From contig NZ_AP014936.1 in assembly GCF_002355415.1 (NCBI RefSeq), forward strand, positions 2,108,001 through 2,172,000: 64,000 nucleotides of DNA. Reading direction: 5' to 3'. Of the stretch, positions 9,879 to 18,701 are shown piece after piece; position 1 is the stretch's first letter; every line of letters starts with the position of its first letter. Position numbers and translations under genes: made by a program. Under the pieces are notes generated by a model. That model did not search any database. It saw only the letters and a program-made list of their open reading frames with translations, and was not told the origin of the DNA. The stretch comes from Sulfurifustis variabilis (GTDB lineage: Bacteria; Pseudomonadota; Gammaproteobacteria; Acidiferrobacterales; Sulfurifustaceae).

Positions 9879-10871
9879 TCATGCCGGCGAACCGACTCGG
9901 GCCTCGAGCCTGTTAACGCCGAGGAAATACGTACCGTAGATCAGCGTCCAACCTACGATGATCGCCCACTGCATGCCTTCCGAAGCGTGGACACCCACAA
10001 CCGCGCTGACGGAGCAGCCAAGCATGAAGGCATACTGCAGAAGAACAGTCCTGCGATGCCCCCAACCCGCCCGGACGAGTCGCTGGTAGTAATGCGTCCG
10101 GTGAGGCTCCCATATCCGTTCCCCGCGCACCAGTCGGCGCACGAGAGTCACCGTGGCATCGACGATGAACGGCGAAAAGATCAGGATCGCGCACCATAGT
10201 GGAAACATGCGCTCGCGCACGCCCCACACAACAAACCCGGCAGCGAAGAGACCCAGCGTCGAGGAGCCCACATCGCCCATGAAGATCCGCGCGGGCGGAA
10301 AATTGCAGACAAGAAATCCCACCGCCGACGCGGCGATCACCGCACTCACGAGTGCGAAATCCGGATGGCCCGCAAGCCACCCGAGCGCACTTAACGTGGC
10401 AAAGCCGCTGACCGTCATGCCCCCGGCAAATCCGTCCATCCCGTCCATGAAGTTGTAGAGATTGATCATCCAGGCCATCAACCCGATCGTAACCGTCACC
10501 CCGAGCCAGCCGGCCACTCGCAGATCGAAACCCGGGAGATCTATCTCGGTAAGATACAGGCCGGAGATCGCGAGGGCGCCGGCGACGGCAAGATGAACCA
10601 ACGCTCGAAAAGATGCCGGCAACGGTCGGCGATCATCGACATACGCGACACATGCCAGAACCGCTCCTGCGATGCCGAGCGACCACAGTGCCGCCAGGTC
10701 AGGACGTCGCAGCACCGCGGCGATACCGGCAAGATAGACGGCGGCAAGAATCGCCACCCCTCCCATGCGAGGCGTGGGAGCCGTATGGAGCGAGCGCGCG
10801 TTCGGATGGTCGAGTACATATAACAAGGACCCCGGTTTGGAGAATCGAGCAGTCAGCCATAGGGAAAACAC
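9879..10871 (-). CDS. WecA/WbpL-like undecaprenyl-phosphate sugar-1-phosphate transferase
   Basis: This polytopic transferase of at least 330 aa loads the first N-acetylhexosamine-1-phosphate onto undecaprenyl phosphate. Family motifs are DHPNARSLHTAPTPRMGG near the N terminus, NFMDGMDGFAGGM and FMGDVGSSTLG. The listed GTG start leaves the first transmembrane helix short. The frame stays open upstream through a hydrophobic stretch (IAIVVFSFVF) with no ATG; a CTG at 10907 preceded by GGGGA could be the real start. WbpM and this enzyme probably act on the same 6-deoxy-HexNAc. Confidence 0.88.
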   Translation of the reverse strand: MFSLWLTARFSKPGSLLYVLDHPNARSLHTAPTPRMGGVAILAAVYLAGIAAVLRRPDLAALWSLGIAGAVLACVAYVDDRRPLPASFRALVHLAVAGALAISGLYLTEIDLPGFDLRVAGWLGVTVTIGLMAWMINLYNFMDGMDGFAGGMTVSGFATLSALGWLAGHPDFALVSAVIAASAVGFLVCNFPPARIFMGDVGSSTLGLFAAGFVVWGVRERMFPLWCAILIFSPFIVDATVTLVRRLVRGERIWEPHRTHYYQRLVRAGWGHRRTVLLQYAFMLGCSVSAVVGVHASEGMQWAIIVGWTLIYGTYFLGVNRLEARVGSPA

Positions 10872-10962
10872 GAAGGAGAAGACGACGATGGCGATCGCTC
10901 GTATCAGGATACGATTCCCCGGGTCGGCTCCTCCAGCGCGTGGATCGTGCTACAGGACCCGT

Positions 10963-12150
10963 TCATTTGCTCAGCAACTTTTCGTAAACGCGCATCGTGT
11001 CGTCGATCACTTTTCCCACGCCGAATTCCGCCTCCGCAATATGTCGGCTGTACCGGCCCATGTTTTCGGCTCGTACGCGGTCTTGCAAGAGGTCCGAAAA
11101 GGCTGCCGCAAGCGCATCACTGTCACGCACGCGGACAAGCAGTCCGTTCGCCTCGTGCCGCACAACCTCCCGGCAGCCGGGGACGTCAGCCGCGATGAGC
11201 GGGCGACCACACGCTGCCGCCTCGATGAGCACCTTGGGCAACCCTTCGCGATAAGAAGGCAGGCACACTAGATAGGCTCGCGAAAGCACCTCGGGCATGT
11301 CGGTACGCCTCCCCCACCACTCGACGATTCCCGCTCGTTGCCATTCGTCCAGCTGTTCTCGAGCGACCGATCGCGGGTTACCGCGCTCCGGCTCGCCGAC
11401 CAGAACAAATCGCGCGGCGACTCCCGCGGCGTGCACCCGCATCGCCGCTCGAACGAACTCGCCCACGCCTTTGTCCCAGACCATGCGAGACGCAAGCATG
11501 ACCACCGGAACGCCCTGCGGCAACGGCGTTGGTATAAACGATTGCAGATCAAGCCCGGAACCGCGTATCAGAACCGCGCTTCGCGCGTCCGTCAGACCTG
11601 CTTCGGTGAAAGACCGAAGGTCATCCTCGTTCTGGAATATGACGCCGGAGTTGGGATGCCGCAGTGCTTGCCTGTAAATCCACTTCACGATTGCACGTCG
11701 CACCCGCCCGAACCCGCTTGAGTCGATGAAGACAGTGCCCAGTCCCGGAATGGCGCTGACAACTGCCCGCTGACGCGTAAGGCGAGCTGCGATGCCACCG
11801 TACAACACGGGCTTGATGGTCACATTGTGTACAATGTCGGGTCGAAGCCGCCTGAGCAGACGAATCATGGCGACGAGGCTGCGTGCTTCGCGCCAGGGAT
11901 TCGTTCGCCATCGGTGAATGTCGATCGCGTGAAAATGAAAACCTTCCGCGACGATTCGTCCCGATGTGGCATCAGCTGGCGTCGCGACATGCACCTCCAT
12001 GCCAGCCATTCTTGCCGCCACGGCCAACGGCAGCCTGTGTGACAGAAAGAACCCCGCATCGTTCACGATGTAGAGGAGTTTCCCCTTGAGCCGATAATTC
12101 AGTACACCGGCGGGCTGCAGCACAGAGCCATCGATGGGTGAGCGTGCCAT
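10963..12150 (-). CDS. GT4-family glycosyltransferase (PglA-like)
   Basis: This 395-aa GT-B transferase has an N-terminal acceptor domain (LLYIVNDAGFFLSHRLPLA) and a C-terminal donor domain with the EGLPKVLIEAAACGRP segment typical of family GT4. The VHNVTIKPVLYGGIAARL and IPGLGTVFI stretches recall PglA-type enzymes that add the second sugar to undecaprenyl-linked bacillosamine; that comparison is from memory. The ATG at 12150 follows the asnB stop by 5 nt with GAAGG just upstream. Donor and linkage are unknown. Confidence 0.88.
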   Translation of the reverse strand: MARSPIDGSVLQPAGVLNYRLKGKLLYIVNDAGFFLSHRLPLAVAARMAGMEVHVATPADATSGRIVAEGFHFHAIDIHRWRTNPWREARSLVAMIRLLRRLRPDIVHNVTIKPVLYGGIAARLTRQRAVVSAIPGLGTVFIDSSGFGRVRRAIVKWIYRQALRHPNSGVIFQNEDDLRSFTEAGLTDARSAVLIRGSGLDLQSFIPTPLPQGVPVVMLASRMVWDKGVGEFVRAAMRVHAAGVAARFVLVGEPERGNPRSVAREQLDEWQRAGIVEWWGRRTDMPEVLSRAYLVCLPSYREGLPKVLIEAAACGRPLIAADVPGCREVVRHEANGLLVRVRDSDALAAAFSDLLQDRVRAENMGRYSRHIAEAEFGVGKVIDDTMRVYEKLLSK

Positions 12151-12155
12151 CACCT

Positions 12156-14144
12156 TCACGATGCGTTTGCAGCAAGCGATGCGTGGCCGATGGAATGTAA
12201 ACGCTCCGCGTCCAGCCATCCCTGAAACATCAACACATCCCAGAGAGGGTATTGCCAGTTCCGACGACCGGAAAGATGTTCCTCCCACCTTCGGCGTATG
12301 GGGATGTGGTCGAAGAAGCCGTCTTGCCTGATTCGAGCTTCGTCGAGCATTGCCTCGCCCCACTCTCGCAGCGGTCCCCGCAGCCAGCTGTCGATCGGCA
12401 CTCCGAAACCCATCTTCGGCCGATCGACAAGATGTGGAGGCACGTATCGATAGAGCACTTGGCGCAACAACCATTTGCCCTGCCCTTTCCGGATCTTCAA
12501 CTCCAAAGGCAATGACCAGGCAAACTCGACTACGCGAGGGTCGAGCAACGGCACTCGCGACTCGAGGCTGACACCCATGCTGGCCCGATCGATCTTCACC
12601 AAGATATCGTCCGGGAGATAGCTGACCGAATCCAGGAACATCATCCGCTCGGTGTAGTCGCCCAGATCCGCCCATCGCTCGGGATCTGTCAAGGCCGTCG
12701 GAGGCTCCGCAGCGTTCAAAACGACACGCGCCGGATCGTCCCAGTGAGACACCAGGTTCCGGTAAATTTCCTCCGGCCCTGGTGCGCGGAGAATCTCGGC
12801 GAGCTTGTAGATTCCCTCGCCGAAGAGACGCGGACGCAGTATCGACGGAATGGCTCGCGCCACGCCGGCAAAGAGCCGGTCCCATGTGCGGGGCGACCAA
12901 CACGTCAGACCGAGCGCGGCCATGCGCCTGAGAAGGTGCGGCGCCCGCCGCACCCGTTCCCAAATCGTTCGGGCCAGGAAATATCGATTGTAGCCGGCAA
13001 AAAGCTCATCACCGCCGTCCCCCGAGAGACTGACCGTCACCGAACGACGCGCCAGTCGCGCAACCAAACTGGTGGGAATCTGCGACGCGTCGGAAAACGG
13101 TTCGTCGTACAGCGATGGCAGGTGAGGGATGACGGCGAGGGCGTCCCCCGGCGTTACGTACCACTCGGTGTGGTCTGTCCCGAGATGAGCCGCGACTGTC
13201 TTTGCGTGTTTCGCCTCGTCGTAATTCTGATCTTCGAACCCGATTGTGAACGTCTTCACCGGGCGTTCGCTTTGCGCCTGCATCAGGGCGACAACCGTGC
13301 TCGAATCGATGCCGCCCGAGAGGAAGGCGCCGAGAGGCACGTCCGCCACCATCTGCCCGCGTATTGCCTGCCGCAGAAGCCGGTCGAGGCCTTCCGTCGC
13401 TTCTTCCGCCGAGCCGCGAAAACGATGAACCTGCGATTGCCCGGCCAGCCCCCGCAGCGACCAGTAGTGAGAGCGCTCCTCATTTGATCCGGAATCGACA
13501 CGAAGCACCATGCCTGGCTCCAGCTTGCGGATTCCCTTATAGATCGAGTACGGCGCAGGGATATAGTTGTGGCGAAGCAGCAGAGCGAGAGCATCGCGAT
13601 CGATGATGAGACGACCACCAGCGTAAGCTCGCAGTGCTTTGAGCTCGGACCCGAAAAGCAGGGTGCCGTCGACCCAGCCATAGTAGAGCGGCTTCTCGCC
13701 AAGCCGATCGCGGGCCAGGTAGAGCGACCGCTCCTGGCGATCCCAGATCGCCATGGCGAACATTCCGATGCTTCGTTTCAGCGCGTTAAGTAGACCCCAC
13801 TCCTCCACCGCGGCCAGAAGCACCTCGGTATCGGAGTGTCCCCGGAACTGGTGGCCGCAACCGAGTAACTCCCGGCGCAGCTCGCCGAAGTTGTAGATTT
13901 CGCCGTTGAACGTGATGACCCTGCGCCCACTTTCCGAGACCATAGGTTGGTGGCCATTCGGGGAGAGGTCGATGATGGATAGCCGGCGGTGTCCCAAGGC
14001 AATCCCGGTTGCAGGGTCGATCCACGTGCCCGAACCGTCAGGCCCCCGATGACGAAGTACGCTCGTCATCGCCAGCACGGATGTCTTCAGGCCGTCGGCC
14101 GTGCTGTCCGCTGCCGGCCGGTAAAGTCCCGCTATACCGCACAT
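12156..14144 (-). CDS. asnB: Asparagine synthase (glutamine-hydrolysing) family, polysaccharide-cluster type
   Basis: This 662-aa protein begins MCGIAGLY, so Cys2 is available as glutaminase nucleophile. The synthetase domain has the SGGIDSSTVVAL ATP-pyrophosphatase loop and SLSGDGGDELFAGYN. AsnB paralogues inside O-antigen or capsule loci are thought to amidate sugar acids or amino-acid substituents rather than make free asparagine. With UDP-GlcA/GalA genes in the same train, a uronamide is one possibility (inference). It overlaps the preceding glycosyltransferase gene by 13 bp. Confidence 0.9.
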   Translation of the reverse strand: MCGIAGLYRPAADSTADGLKTSVLAMTSVLRHRGPDGSGTWIDPATGIALGHRRLSIIDLSPNGHQPMVSESGRRVITFNGEIYNFGELRRELLGCGHQFRGHSDTEVLLAAVEEWGLLNALKRSIGMFAMAIWDRQERSLYLARDRLGEKPLYYGWVDGTLLFGSELKALRAYAGGRLIIDRDALALLLRHNYIPAPYSIYKGIRKLEPGMVLRVDSGSNEERSHYWSLRGLAGQSQVHRFRGSAEEATEGLDRLLRQAIRGQMVADVPLGAFLSGGIDSSTVVALMQAQSERPVKTFTIGFEDQNYDEAKHAKTVAAHLGTDHTEWYVTPGDALAVIPHLPSLYDEPFSDASQIPTSLVARLARRSVTVSLSGDGGDELFAGYNRYFLARTIWERVRRAPHLLRRMAALGLTCWSPRTWDRLFAGVARAIPSILRPRLFGEGIYKLAEILRAPGPEEIYRNLVSHWDDPARVVLNAAEPPTALTDPERWADLGDYTERMMFLDSVSYLPDDILVKIDRASMGVSLESRVPLLDPRVVEFAWSLPLELKIRKGQGKWLLRQVLYRYVPPHLVDRPKMGFGVPIDSWLRGPLREWGEAMLDEARIRQDGFFDHIPIRRRWEEHLSGRRNWQYPLWDVLMFQGWLDAERLHSIGHASLAANAS

Positions 14145-15289
14145 CTGTTCAAGCGTTCCTTTGACAGGATTCTCTCGTAGACATCCTCGTATCGTCCCAC
14201 CACCACACCCAGCTCATACCGCTCCGCTATCCGCCGCCGTGCCGCTACTCCCAATCGTTTGCGGCCCTCGGCCCCTGCTTCGATCAGTGCGCCGATAGCC
14301 TTCGCGAGCGCCTCGGGATCCCGTGCGGGCGCGACCTGGCCCGTCTCGCCTACGGTCTCCGCCGAATCACCGACATCCGTAACGGCGCACGGCACACCGC
14401 ACGCCATTGCTTCGCCCACCGTATTGGAAAATCCTTCGCCCGTGGAGGCAGAAACCGCGATATCGAACCCGGGAGTGATTTTCTCGATGTCGCCGCGCGG
14501 TCCGAGCAGATGGCACTTCTCCCTGATTCCCGCGTCGGTGATCCACGCGAGCAATCGAGCGTTGCTCCGGACCACCTCCGTACCGCACAGGACGAAGTGA
14601 ACGTCGGGGAAGCGCAGGGCAATCAGACCCGCGGCACGGAGGAATGTGTCATGTCCTTTTTGTGGATCGAAACGCGCCACCAAACCGACGACAACGGATC
14701 CCACCGGAATACCGAGCTCCGCCCTCAAACAGTCCTTGGCGCCCGGATCGGGCTTGAGTTGCTCTAAGTCGAATCCATTCGGAATCACCTCGATACTCGG
14801 GTCGTAGCCTATGTCCACGTGCAAGCGCCTTGCCTCGACAGAGCACGCAAGGATCGCGGTCGGAATCCACCGCGACAGACGCCCGCAAAGACGCGCGATC
14901 CAGACCGTAGAACGCTTGCACGAACGCGGATCGAAGCTGCTTTGCCGAATGCCCCACACGACCGGAATCCGCCCCGCGATTGCGCCGACGACCCCACCAA
15001 GCAGGTCAGCGTGATACATCCACGTCTGTATAAGACCGACCCGATTTGCGCGCAGCAGTGCGGCAAGGCGGATGACGCCCGGGACCGCCGAAAAGGCACT
15101 CCTGATATGCAGCGCGAACACCGGAATGCCCAGCGCTCTGATCCGATCGCCGATCGGACCAACGCTTGTCAGGGAAATAACGACGGGGTCGAACCGCGTC
15201 CGGTCGCAGCGCGACAGCAGTTTGAACAAAGCCGTCTCTGCGCCGCCCACATCCAGACCGGTGATCACGTGAGCGATCTTGCTCGTCAC
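14132..15289 (-). CDS. GT4-family glycosyltransferase
   Basis: This 385-aa GT-B protein has KIAHVITGLDVGGAETALFKLL at its start (glycine-rich acceptor-domain loop) and STGEGFSNTVGEAMACGVP as the donor-site motif. VIPNGFDLEQLKP and LVARFDPQKGHDTFL are typical GT4 stretches. The GTG start at 15289 overlaps the TGA of the upstream membrane-protein gene (GTGA). Sugar specificity cannot be read from sequence. Confidence 0.9.
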   Translation of the reverse strand: MTSKIAHVITGLDVGGAETALFKLLSRCDRTRFDPVVISLTSVGPIGDRIRALGIPVFALHIRSAFSAVPGVIRLAALLRANRVGLIQTWMYHADLLGGVVGAIAGRIPVVWGIRQSSFDPRSCKRSTVWIARLCGRLSRWIPTAILACSVEARRLHVDIGYDPSIEVIPNGFDLEQLKPDPGAKDCLRAELGIPVGSVVVGLVARFDPQKGHDTFLRAAGLIALRFPDVHFVLCGTEVVRSNARLLAWITDAGIREKCHLLGPRGDIEKITPGFDIAVSASTGEGFSNTVGEAMACGVPCAVTDVGDSAETVGETGQVAPARDPEALAKAIGALIEAGAEGRKRLGVAARRRIAERYELGVVVGRYEDVYERILSKERLNRCAV

Positions 15290-16416
15290 CGTGCCGCCGA
15301 GCGCAAAGACGAGTGGTTTCGAAGAGCGAGCGCCGTCATCTCCCAAAAGAAGTGAAACTGGATCCAGGCGATGATAAACGTCAACTGCACGCGATGCCGA
15401 GGTCCCTGAAGCTCCGGAACGATGGCGTAGAACAACAGCATCAGCGTGAGGACCAGGAGATTGAACCGAGCGCCCGCGGCGCGCGCCCACAGGGCGATCG
15501 CCCCGATGACCATGGGAACGAACAACAGCCAGTGGAGCACGGAAGGGATCAGCAGAAAGGAGTACTCGTCCTCGATGCTCCAGGGTTGCGGCGTCAGCGG
15601 GGCCCGGAAGATCCCCGACATGACGGCAGCCGGCTGAATGTACTGCAGGGCCGACCAATCCAGCGGCAGCAGCAGGAAGGCGGCGCCGGCCAGCGCCGCA
15701 TAGAGGTACTTACGGCGAAATTGCGCTTCCAGCAGCATCCAAACGACGAAGGCGCCAACCAGGAAGAACGGAACGTAGTATCTCACCCACGTGAGGACGA
15801 ACAGTCCGGCTGCCGCGCCAAGGACCGGCAACAGGCGCACCCGGTTGCGAATGATCAGCAGGAAGTAGACCGTGGGCACGATAAGCGCCATGACCAGGAC
15901 CTCCTTCAAGTTCACGAGGGACGACCAAACAAGGAGGTCCCAATGCAGGAGGAAAAACACGACCGCGCCCCGACGGTATCCTTCGGGGAAACCCAGTTCG
16001 CCGAAAATCCGGAAAAGTACGGCGCCGATAACGAACGTCAGGAGGACGTTCAGGAAGACCGGAGAATAGTAGTGCTCTCCAAGAAGCGATTGGGAGAGGA
16101 GGTTCCACCAGGCGTAAAGGACATGTCGGCCTTGGGCCAGCTCGGTCAGCTTGGCGCGCCCTCCGTCCTCCACGAGAGCCGACAGCGGACTGTAATCGCG
16201 CCTCAACTCCTCCCCATGTGCCTGATAGCTCAGGTCGTCGAAAAACGTCCAACTGCCATCGAAAAACCACGCGAAGTACACCAGCGGGATCCCGACTTTG
16301 ACGATCGCTATGGGGATGGCGACGGCGGTTGAAACCTGTCGAGCAATCAGGAAGAAACCTAACGCTCCGACTGCGGTAGCGGCGAGGAGAAGCTCCGAGG
16401 TCAGGCCCGTACTCAT
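15286..16416 (-). CDS. Polytopic membrane protein of the polysaccharide cluster (Wzy- or GT-C-like candidate)
   Basis: This 376-aa protein has around nine to eleven hydrophobic segments. The loop after the second contains FFDDLSYQAHGEELRRD, rich in acidic residues. Such a layout occurs in O-antigen polymerases and in GT-C glycosyltransferases, where an acidic pair after an early helix is catalytic. No family motif is firm enough to decide. It is the only large multispanning protein in the train besides the ABC exporter, the WbpM-like and the WecA-like proteins, so it is the best polymerase candidate. ATG and GTG overlaps couple it on both sides. Confidence 0.6.
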   Translation of the reverse strand: MSTGLTSELLLAATAVGALGFFLIARQVSTAVAIPIAIVKVGIPLVYFAWFFDGSWTFFDDLSYQAHGEELRRDYSPLSALVEDGGRAKLTELAQGRHVLYAWWNLLSQSLLGEHYYSPVFLNVLLTFVIGAVLFRIFGELGFPEGYRRGAVVFFLLHWDLLVWSSLVNLKEVLVMALIVPTVYFLLIIRNRVRLLPVLGAAAGLFVLTWVRYYVPFFLVGAFVVWMLLEAQFRRKYLYAALAGAAFLLLPLDWSALQYIQPAAVMSGIFRAPLTPQPWSIEDEYSFLLIPSVLHWLLFVPMVIGAIALWARAAGARFNLLVLTLMLLFYAIVPELQGPRHRVQLTFIIAWIQFHFFWEMTALALRNHSSLRSAAR

Positions 16417-17576
16417 GTGAGCGGTCGAGTGTCCGACGGCAGTGGCGACCGTGGTGCGACGAGTTCCGTGAGCGCCTCCGCCGTCCGATCGACTAAATGC
16501 TCGTGCGTATAACACTGAGAGACGCGCTCCCGGCACTGCATTCCCAGACGTGCGCCATCGCGCGCGATACGTCCCAACATCGTTTCCCAGGCTGCGCACA
16601 TGCTCTCCGGGTCCGCGCTAGCCGCCACTTCGCCAGTGTTTCCCACCAGTCGTTCAGCGTCGCCAACCGCAGTGGTGACACAAGGTGTGCCGCACGCCAT
16701 GCCTTCTCCCAGGACGTTCGGGAAACCCTCGGAGAGCGAGGAACAGCAGAGTATGTCGAGCGCATTGTACACGGCGGGCATGTCTTGCCCGGCCGCTAAC
16801 CACGAAATCCTGTTGCCGATTCCGAGTCGGCGAGCGAGCGCCTGCAGCTCATTCCGAACGCTCTCCGAACCGTCGCCCACGCATAGAAAACGAGCGTTCT
16901 CGTGCGTATTGGCGAGACGCGAGGCGGCGTGCAGGAACAGCGAATGACCCTTTACCGGATCCAGGCGCGCCACCAGACCGATGAGTCTTTCGTCCGCGCC
17001 CACTTTCAGCAGGGCGCGCATGCGGGTTCGTGCGCTGTGGTCCGGGGCAAAACACCGCGTGTCGATTCCATTCGGTATGACGATCGTCTTGCCGCTCGGA
17101 TAGCCGGATTTCAGACAATCTCGTTTTCCCGCCTCGGAGTTCACGATAATCAGATCAGCCCTCCTCGCAAAAAATGCAGAGGCACGCTCGGTAAGTCCGA
17201 TGAGCCAGTCGTAGGCGTCGAGCGGCAGCTTCGATGCACGGACGCCCCAGACGACGTTGAGCGACGGCATCAAGGTGCCGATGATTCCAGACAGGATATT
17301 GCACACGGTCAGGTAACTGTGCAGCACGTCCGGCCGCTCCCTTCGCAGCCAACGCCACAGTTTGAAGACGACACGCCCGGTTTGAAGACGGTTGCGCTTT
17401 TCGACCGAGTAAACCTCGATGCCGGCCTGTCGAAGCTCCTCCTCCAGAACCCCGCCTGGATACATGACCGCTACTGATATTTGCCAGCCTCGACTCGCCA
17501 ATCCCGTCGCCAGATTGACGAGCTGGCGCTCCGCGCCGCCGAGGCCAAGCGAGCGAATGAGGAAACAGATCTTCAA
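16413..17576 (-). CDS. GT4-family glycosyltransferase
   Basis: This 387-aa GT-B transferase opens MKICFLIRSLGLGGAERQLVNLA and carries IPNGIDTRCFAPD, LVARLDPVKGHSLFL and SEGFPNVLGEGMACGTP, the donor-binding acidic site of GT4. It resembles the gene two positions downstream (14132), suggesting duplicated or related transferases adding successive sugars. The stop overlaps the next ATG (ATGA). Confidence 0.92.
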   Translation of the reverse strand: MKICFLIRSLGLGGAERQLVNLATGLASRGWQISVAVMYPGGVLEEELRQAGIEVYSVEKRNRLQTGRVVFKLWRWLRRERPDVLHSYLTVCNILSGIIGTLMPSLNVVWGVRASKLPLDAYDWLIGLTERASAFFARRADLIIVNSEAGKRDCLKSGYPSGKTIVIPNGIDTRCFAPDHSARTRMRALLKVGADERLIGLVARLDPVKGHSLFLHAASRLANTHENARFLCVGDGSESVRNELQALARRLGIGNRISWLAAGQDMPAVYNALDILCCSSLSEGFPNVLGEGMACGTPCVTTAVGDAERLVGNTGEVAASADPESMCAAWETMLGRIARDGARLGMQCRERVSQCYTHEHLVDRTAEALTELVAPRSPLPSDTRPLT

Positions 17577-17788
17577 CGAAGTTCGTATACCTGCTCGTTA
17601 CATCCCTGCCGGCGGCCGCGCGTCACGAGGTATTGCAAAGGAAGTGCGAGAAATTGAAGATTCGGGCCCCTGACGCTGTTCTCATCGTCTAGCGGCCGTT
17701 CCGCTCGAAGGACGCTGCCCTCGCCCTGAGTCCGTCGAAAGCAGAACGAGTTCTCCGAAGGAAACGCTGGCTGCGACATCTTCGCGGC
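17577..17788. other. Non-coding gap inside the polysaccharide train
   Basis: This 212-bp stretch separates a methyltransferase gene from a glycosyltransferase gene in an otherwise tightly packed train. No convincing gene is present; a 68-codon open frame lacks any recognisable feature. It holds CGCCCTGAGTCCGTCGAA at about 17723-17740, resembling half of a dispersed repeat seen in many genomes, and a small palindrome AGAACGAGTTCT at 17743-17754. Confidence 0.5.
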
Positions 17789-18664
17789 TCACTCGTGGTG
17801 TGCTGCCGGCGCGGACTTTTTGTCCTGGGCCCGAACGGGTGCTTCGTTGTTTCTCAGGAAAACGAACTCGTTGCATCCGAGACCTTGCCGCGTGACCAGT
17901 TTGCTAAGCGTAAAACCCTGTTCGCGATAGAAGTCGAACACCGCTTCCGGCGTGGCGTACTCATAGGGCCAGCCTCCGATCCAGTCCACCACGTCGTGCC
18001 ACGGCGACATGCCACGCTGGCGCTTGTACTCTCGCCACGAAAAGAAGGGGCGCCCCCGGAACAGGTCCAGGAGCGTTTGCGGTCCCCAGCCACGGGCAAG
18101 AACGTAGGCCAGAAGAAACGGCCTCGACCAGGATATCTCGTTGTAGGCCTTCTTCAACCTCCGCCACCATCGGCTCTTGTAACCCTGGTCGTTGTAGATC
18201 GCGATGAACAGTTTTCCTCCGGGTCTGACGAGCGATATCACGTTCGTCATTGCCTGCCACATGGCGCCCGTATGATGAAGCACGCCCCAGGAGTATACGA
18301 CGTCGAACTGACCCAGCGATTTCAGATAATCATCGTTCAAAACCGATCCTTCATGAACGACCCAGTTCCCGTCGCCGGGAAAGTAACGACGCTTCATCTC
18401 CGCTGTGCAGGCGACCGACTTCGGGTCGTAATCGAACGAATGCACCCGGGCCCCGAGCCGGCGTGCCGCCAGCGAGAACAACCCGCTTCCAGAGCCGACA
18501 TCGATGAATGAGAGGCCGGCCAAATCGTCGACCGAGAGCAGCTCCCGAAGGGATTCCTCGGCATGTCGTATACGGTCGTCGTTAAGGACGGCGAGGAAAT
18601 GCGCCCAGTTCTTGCCGAATTCAAAGCGCTGCCCGGCGGTGACTTCATCTGCATGTACACCCAT
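17789..18664 (-). CDS. Class I SAM-dependent methyltransferase
   Basis: This 291-aa protein has motif I FIDVGSGSGLFSLAARRLG, an acidic residue after strand 2 (VHSFDYD) and a YSWGVLHHTGAMW motif-III region, as in type 11/23 methyltransferases. The C-terminal part is rich in Trp/Arg. The ATG at 18664 has GGGGAG 8 nt upstream; a TTG at 18670 is an alternative. In this cluster it probably methylates a sugar or lipid-linked glycan, but the substrate is unknown. Confidence 0.87.
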   Translation of the reverse strand: MGVHADEVTAGQRFEFGKNWAHFLAVLNDDRIRHAEESLRELLSVDDLAGLSFIDVGSGSGLFSLAARRLGARVHSFDYDPKSVACTAEMKRRYFPGDGNWVVHEGSVLNDDYLKSLGQFDVVYSWGVLHHTGAMWQAMTNVISLVRPGGKLFIAIYNDQGYKSRWWRRLKKAYNEISWSRPFLLAYVLARGWGPQTLLDLFRGRPFFSWREYKRQRGMSPWHDVVDWIGGWPYEYATPEAVFDFYREQGFTLSKLVTRQGLGCNEFVFLRNNEAPVRAQDKKSAPAAHHE

Positions 18665-18701
18665 TATCAAGCTCCCCGGAAGAAAATTGCGTCGTGACGT
18701 T

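Noticed and set aside
10964-10966. ATG overlapping the stop at 10963 as start of the WecA-like gene
   Set aside because: It is in a different frame and ends after 20 codons; using it would need a frameshift.
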